A stretch of DNA of 9,566 bases from NCBI GenBank assembly GCA_030151505.1, contig JASLDQ010000240.1, forward strand, positions 1-9,566. Direction: 5' to 3'. Made by a program: the position numbers and the translations under genes. How positions within the stretch are numbered: position 1 is the first letter of the stretch; every line of letters starts with the position of its first letter. The stretch comes from Chromobacteriaceae bacterium (GTDB taxonomy: Bacteria; Pseudomonadota; Gammaproteobacteria; Burkholderiales; Aquaspirillaceae). Positions 6,146 to 9,566 of this stretch are shown piece by piece. The notes under the pieces are model-generated. The model did not search any database. It was not told the origin of the DNA and saw only the letters and a list, made by a program, of their open reading frames with translations.

Positions 6146-6916
6146 ATGAACCGCCTGCCGCGCCATGAACAGATTCTGAAACTCGTCCGCGCCAGCGGTT
6201 TCATGCCTATCGAGGAACTGGCCCGCCTGCTCGAAGTCACGCCGCAAACCATCCGCCGCGACATCAACCACCTGTCCGAGGAAAACCTGCTGCAGCGCTT
6301 CCACGGCGGCGCGGCGCTCGGGTCGAGCGTGGAGAACGAGGAATACGCGACGCGCAAGGTCAAGAACCAGGGCGAAAAGTCCCGCATCGCCAAGGTGCTG
6401 GCCGAGCACATCCCCAACGAAGCGTCGCTGTTCATGAACATCGGCACCACCATCGAGGCGGTGGCGCGCGAGCTGATCGTCAATCACCAGCACCTGCGCT
6501 TCATCACCAACAACATCAACGTCGCGTCCATCATCAGCCGCCGGCCGGACTTCGAAGTCATCATCACCGGCGGCGTGGTGCGGCCCAAGGACGGCGGCAT
6601 CACCGGCGTGGCCACGCTCGACATGATCGAACAGTTCAAGGTCGACTACGCGGTGATCGGCTGCGCCGGCATCGACAACGACGGCACCCTGCTCGACTAC
6701 GACTACCGCGAGGTGCGCGCCGCCAAGGCGATGATGGCCAACGCGCGCCAGACCTTCCTGGTGGCGGACTCGAGCAAGTTCGGCCGCAACGCCATGATGA
6801 AGCTGTGCCATATCGGCGAGATCAACGCCCTGTTCACCGACGAGGTGCCGCCGGCCGAGCTGATGCCGGTGCTGGCCGAACACAACGTCCGGCTGTTCAC
6901 GCCCGCGCAGGAGTGA
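6146..6916 (+). CDS. glpR: Glycerol-3-phosphate regulon repressor GlpR (DeoR family)
   Basis: This 256-aa cytoplasmic repressor has an N-terminal DeoR winged helix-turn-helix (residues 6-58; PIEELARLLEVTPQTIRRDI at 21-40 is the recognition region) and a C-terminal sugar-phosphate-sensing domain (about 75-235). Ligand-pocket motifs typical of the family are present: NIGTT at 98-102, TNNINVA at 121-127, GG at 142-143, KDGGITG at 148-154, and DSSKFGRNAM at 208-217. RRDxNxLxEENL, HGGAAL and SKFGRNAM closely follow E. coli GlpR, which binds glycerol 3-phosphate and controls glycerol uptake and oxidation genes. No glp target gene is in the window. The start lacks a clear Shine-Dalgarno box, which suggests low translation, but the homology begins at this ATG. 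A candidate GlpR operator lies upstream and a strong terminator 17 nt after the stop. Confidence 0.92.
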   Translation: MNRLPRHEQILKLVRASGFMPIEELARLLEVTPQTIRRDINHLSEENLLQRFHGGAALGSSVENEEYATRKVKNQGEKSRIAKVLAEHIPNEASLFMNIGTTIEAVARELIVNHQHLRFITNNINVASIISRRPDFEVIITGGVVRPKDGGITGVATLDMIEQFKVDYAVIGCAGIDNDGTLLDYDYREVRAAKAMMANARQTFLVADSSKFGRNAMMKLCHIGEINALFTDEVPPAELMPVLAEHNVRLFTPAQE

Positions 6917-6933
6917 CCCCGCCGCGCGCCCGC

Positions 6934-6962
6934 AAAAAAAGCAGCCCGAGGGCTGCTTTTTT
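6934..6962. terminator. Bidirectional intrinsic terminator between glpR and the Usp gene
   Basis: GCAGCC (6941-6946) pairs with GGCTGC (6951-6956) around a CGAG tetraloop. It is flanked by seven A on the left and six T on the right, so each strand shows a hairpin followed by a T-tract. It ends glpR on the plus strand and the universal stress protein gene on the minus strand. Confidence 0.9.
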
Positions 6963-7003
6963 CGTGGCTTCGACCGGCCAGTACCGGCGGCGAACCTCAA
7001 GCG

Positions 7004-7495
7004 TTACAGCGTCAGCCGCCGCTTCCCGGTCCGCTCGTGCTGACCCGCCGGCAGGCGGACCGTCAGCAGGGGAACGTCGGACTGCCGCATCACCGACTCG
7101 GCCACGCTGCCCAGCATCAGATGCAACAGGCCGCTGCGGCCGTGGGTACCCATCACCAGCAGGTCGGCACCGACGCTGCGGGCGTAATCGAGCAGGCCTT
7201 CGGCAATCTCGTCGCCGCCGCCCCAGCATTCCGCGACATGGGTTTCCATGTCCAGGCCGGTGTCGCCCACGCGGGCCAGCGCTTGCTCCAGCCTGCGCAG
7301 GCCTTCCTGCTTGGCCATCTCCGCCAGCTTGTCCTTGTCGGAAATGACGTATTCCTCCAACGCCAGTTCGAACAGATTGACGATATGGACGAGATGCAGC
7401 CGGGCTCCCGACAACTTGGCGATCTCGATCGCCTGTTCCAGGGCACGGTCGGCGCTATCGCTCTCGTCTATTGCCGCCACGATCTGCTGATACAT
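7004..7495 (-). CDS. Universal stress protein, UspA family, ATP-binding type
   Basis: This 163-aa cytoplasmic protein is a single Usp domain. It opens MYQQIVAAIDESDSADRALE (residues 1-20), with D10 at the nucleotide site. The ATP-binding signature G-x2-G-x9-G-S is complete at 116-130 (GTHGRSGLLHLMLGS), placing it with the ATP-binding class rather than UspA proper. It ends with the usual final strand (VPLLTVRLP, 141-149) and a basic tail. Such proteins are induced by starvation, respiratory or membrane stress, often as dimers; the exact role is not readable. AAAGGAG 5 nt before the ATG at 7495 fixes this start, so the longer open frame upstream is not used. It is divergent from the Cfa-family methyltransferase and convergent with glpR. 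Confidence 0.93.
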   Translation of the reverse strand: MYQQIVAAIDESDSADRALEQAIEIAKLSGARLHLVHIVNLFELALEEYVISDKDKLAEMAKQEGLRRLEQALARVGDTGLDMETHVAECWGGGDEIAEGLLDYARSVGADLLVMGTHGRSGLLHLMLGSVAESVMRQSDVPLLTVRLPAGQHERTGKRRLTL

Positions 7496-7500
7496 GCAAA

Positions 7501-7507
7501 CTCCTTT
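7501..7507 (-). promoter_or_regulatory. Strong ribosome-binding site fixing the Usp start
   Basis: AAAGGAG on the minus strand is followed by TTTGC and the ATG at 7495. It overrules an in-frame extension of about 80 codons upstream that has no comparable site. Confidence 0.75.
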
Positions 7508-7694
7508 GTCATCTAGGCTCGCGGGCCACATATAGCAGCATATCGCAATTCCCTGATGTACCGCGACCACCAGTGTCATATTCGGATTCCCGACGCAATC
7601 CGGAGCAACTCGTGCGCCATGCAGCGGAACGCGGCATCCGGGCGCAACACCTTCTATGCTGGAACTCAGTCCAACCCGTTCGGAGCGCACGGCC

Positions 7695-8894
7695 ATGCTG
7701 GTCAAATCCGCACTGCACACGCTGTTTTCCCGCATGCACGGTCAGGATTTCTCGGTGCGCTGGTGGGACGGCAGCCATCACGACTACGGCCTCACGCAGC
7801 CGCGCTTCATCCTGTATTTCCGCCACGAGCCGGTGTTCAACCACGAAGACCCGATGGTGACGCTGGGCGAGGCGTACATGGACGACGCCTTCGACATCGA
7901 GGGTGACTGGGACGCGTTGCTGGCCTTCATCAATGCCAACCGCGACGTACTGGACGGCCCGCTGGCCCGCGCCACCGGCGTCGCCCGCACACTGGACCGC
8001 CTGCGGCTGCGCTCGCGCCAGAAGCAGAACATCGCCAGCCACTACGATCTGGGCAACGACTTCTACTCGCTCTGGCTCGACCCCAGCCTGTCCTATTCCT
8101 GCGCCTACTTCGCCCGCCCGGACATGAGCCTGGAGGAAGCGCAGCGCGCCAAACTCGACCATGTGCTCAACAAGCTTTGCCTGCAGCGGGACGAACGCCT
8201 GCTCGACATCGGCTGCGGCTGGGGCGCGCTGCTGATCCGCGCGGCCGAGCGCTTCGGGGTCAGCGGGGTCGGGCTGACCCTGTCGGAAGAACAGGCCGCC
8301 GGCGCGCGCAGCCGGATCGAGGCCGCCGGGCTGGCCGACCGGATCGAGATTCGCCTGATGGATTACCTCGACCTCGACGGCCGGACCGAGCAGTTCGACA
8401 AGATCGCCAGCGTCGGCATGTTCGAGCATGTCGGCGACACCCGCGCGGCCCTGTTCATGCGGCACGCCTACGACGTGCTGGCGCCGGGCGGGCTGATGCT
8501 GCTGCACAGCATCGTCAGCCACACCGACGGCGGCACCAACCGCTGGGTGGAGAAATACATCTTTCCCGGCGGCGAAATCCCCTACCAGCCACGCCTGCTG
8601 GACCGGCTGGCCGCAGCCGGCTTCTTCCTGCTGCAGCAGGAAAGCCTGCGTCTGCACTACGCCGCCACGCTCGACTGCTGGTACCGCAACTTCCAGGCGG
8701 TGCTCGACACCGTCCGCGCCCAGTTCGACGAGCGCTTCATCCGGATGTGGACGCTCTACCTGCGGGGCTGTTCGGCCTCGTTCCGCGCCGGTGGACTGGA
8801 CGTGAGCCAGTACCTGCTCAGCCGTGGCCTGACGGCCCATCCGCCACGCCATTACGCCCACCTGTATAACGGCGACCCGCCGGCCTTGTGGTAG
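7695..8894 (+). CDS. SAM-dependent methyltransferase of the cyclopropane-fatty-acid synthase family
   Basis: This 399-aa cytoplasmic or membrane-peripheral enzyme has an N-terminal lipid-binding region (about 1-105) and a Rossmann methyltransferase domain (about 110-395). The SAM motif I is LLDIGCGWG at 169-177. Residues matching the E. coli Cfa active site are visible: C136 in SYSCAYF, E244 in GMFEHVG, H271 and I273 in LLHSI, and Y322 in LHYAATLDCW. These place it in the group that methylates or cyclopropanates unsaturated acyl chains of membrane phospholipids using S-adenosylmethionine, typically in stationary phase or acid stress. Product (cyclopropane ring or methyl-branched chain) cannot be decided. 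I chose the ATG at 7695 because GGAG sits 9 nt upstream; an in-frame ATG at 7656 would add 13 residues without a ribosome-binding site. Divergent from the Usp gene across 199 nt. Confidence 0.9.
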   Translation: MLVKSALHTLFSRMHGQDFSVRWWDGSHHDYGLTQPRFILYFRHEPVFNHEDPMVTLGEAYMDDAFDIEGDWDALLAFINANRDVLDGPLARATGVARTLDRLRLRSRQKQNIASHYDLGNDFYSLWLDPSLSYSCAYFARPDMSLEEAQRAKLDHVLNKLCLQRDERLLDIGCGWGALLIRAAERFGVSGVGLTLSEEQAAGARSRIEAAGLADRIEIRLMDYLDLDGRTEQFDKIASVGMFEHVGDTRAALFMRHAYDVLAPGGLMLLHSIVSHTDGGTNRWVEKYIFPGGEIPYQPRLLDRLAAAGFFLLQQESLRLHYAATLDCWYRNFQAVLDTVRAQFDERFIRMWTLYLRGCSASFRAGGLDVSQYLLSRGLTAHPPRHYAHLYNGDPPALW

Positions 8895-8916
8895 CGGCGG
8901 CGTCCGTCCCGCCCTT

Positions 8917-8930
8917 GGCCGGGTCCGGCC
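8917..8930 (+). other. GC hairpin after the methyltransferase gene
   Basis: GGCCGG and CCGGCC flank a GT centre, giving a 5-bp stem with a tetraloop, 22 nt after the stop codon. No T-tract follows. Confidence 0.3.
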
Positions 8931-8971
8931 CTCTGCATGCCGGACACCGGGTCGATTGGCGCAGCGCGGGC

Positions 8972-8993
8972 CGGCAAGGAGAAAGGCTTGCCG
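8972..8993 (+). terminator. Hairpin, weak terminator candidate for the methyltransferase gene
   Basis: CGGCAAG (8972-8978) pairs with CTTGCCG (8987-8993) around the purine-rich loop GAGAAAGG, and is followed only by TTCT. It lies 77 nt after the stop codon, in the 224-nt convergent spacer before the patatin-like gene. A weak terminator or mRNA-end structure is plausible. Confidence 0.35.
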
Positions 8994-9118
8994 TTCTGGC
9001 TCGCCCTCACCCTAGCGGCGCCCCCTGACACGGGCGCAGGCACAACGCTGGCGCGGGGGCCGGCGGTGCGGGGCCCGGATTACACCGGCCCGCGCGCCTG
9101 ACTCACCGGGTACAGCGG

Positions 9119-9566
9119 TCAGCGGGCCGCCGCCAGCGCACGGGTCTTGGCCTCGATCCGCGCCCGGATCAGCGGCAGCATCTGCAGCGCGGCCTTTTCC
9201 CCTTCCATGATCGCCACGTTGCGGCTGGCGAAGTCGGCAGCGCCGAGCTTGCCGACCGCCGGACGGATCACCACGTCGGCCTGCTTCAGCTCCTCGGCCA
9301 GCAGCTTCTCGCCCATGATGGTCACGGTCTGGTCCAGCAGGCTCAGGAAGCCCTCCGGCTTGCCGTACTTGGCGCGGGCGGAGATGTCCACCGCGATCAC
9401 CACGTCCGCTCCCATCTCGCGCGCAGCGGCCACCGGCACCGGGCTGGACAGGCCGCCGTCGACGTAGCGCCGCCCGCCGATGCTCACCGGCTGGAACACA
9501 TTGGGAATGCTGCACGAAGCGCGCACCGCCTGGCCGGTATTGCCGCGCTGGAACAGCACGCGATGG
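9119..9566 (-). CDS. Patatin-like (RssA-type) phospholipase/esterase, C-terminal fragment
   Basis: The 148 visible residues are the C-terminal half of a patatin-family serine hydrolase; the N-terminal GxSxG nucleophile elbow lies beyond the window. The VRASCSIPNVFQPV stretch (fragment residues 14-27) and the catalytic-dyad aspartate in YVDGGLSSPVPV (D36) are the family signatures. The next strand, ADVVIAVDIS, is also typical, as is the small size expected of bacterial RssA-like proteins. Members hydrolyse acyl esters of lipids; the natural substrate of RssA-type proteins is poorly defined. The gene is convergent with the methyltransferase gene. No transmembrane segment is seen in this part. 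The frame continues open to the window edge, so truncation is due to the window, not mutation. Confidence 0.88.
   Translation of the reverse strand, partial: HRVLFQRGNTGQAVRASCSIPNVFQPVSIGGRRYVDGGLSSPVPVAAAREMGADVVIAVDISARAKYGKPEGFLSLLDQTVTIMGEKLLAEELKQADVVIRPAVGKLGAADFASRNVAIMEGEKAALQMLPLIRARIEAKTRALAAAR

Noticed and set aside
6104..7000. Minus-strand open frame antisense to glpR
   Set aside because: Composition is that of a shadow frame, it runs through the terminator, and glpR on the plus strand is clear.
7496..7735. N-terminal extension of the Usp protein by 80 codons
   Set aside because: The Usp domain begins at MYQQIVAAID and has a strong AAAGGAG box directly upstream; the extension is not Usp-like and would overlap the divergent gene.
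1..9566. Mobile elements, phage genes, CRISPR arrays, tRNA or rRNA genes
   Set aside because: I looked for transposase motifs, terminal repeats, regularly spaced repeats and tRNA-like cloverleaf sequences and saw none.

Overview
The window is GC-rich throughout, with GC-heavy codon use and densely packed genes on both strands. It contains no mobile-element, phage, tRNA, rRNA or CRISPR signature. Gene content and protein style (a CysTWA/Sbp sulfate importer, a GlpR close to the enterobacterial one, an RssA-like patatin, a Cfa-family methyltransferase) suggest a betaproteobacterium, possibly of the Chromobacterium/Neisseriales group. That placement is an inference from protein character, not a search result.

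Region 1 (1-3737, minus strand) is a sulfate/thiosulfate import operon in the order sbp, EAL-domain gene, cysT, cysW, cysA, with cysA cut by the window edge. Sbp is the periplasmic binding protein, CysT and CysW form the membrane channel, and CysA is the ATPase. The striking point is the second gene. It encodes a stand-alone EAL-domain protein, a predicted cyclic-di-GMP phosphodiesterase with all the usual catalytic residues, and it starts 5 nt after the sbp stop codon. This suggests that sulfur limitation is wired to c-di-GMP breakdown.

Region 2 (3738-5863) continues the sulfur theme. A 315-nt spacer carries the probable sbp promoter and a palindrome that could be a LysR-type (CysB-like) operator. 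Then comes sseA (minus), a 3-mercaptopyruvate sulfurtransferase with a CGSGVTA active loop, and divergently an EamA/DMT-family exporter. Some EamA proteins export cysteine-pathway metabolites, but the substrate here is unknown.

Region 3 (5864-6962) holds glpR, the glycerol-3-phosphate regulon repressor. A near-ideal GlpR operator (TTCGTTATCGAA core) lies 108 nt before its start, suggesting autoregulation. A strong bidirectional terminator closes the gene.

Region 4 (7004-9566) holds a universal stress protein of the ATP-binding class (minus), a divergent Cfa-family lipid or fatty-acid methyltransferase (plus), a 224-nt GC-rich spacer with hairpins, and the 3' end of a patatin-like (RssA-type) serine esterase (minus) that runs off the window.
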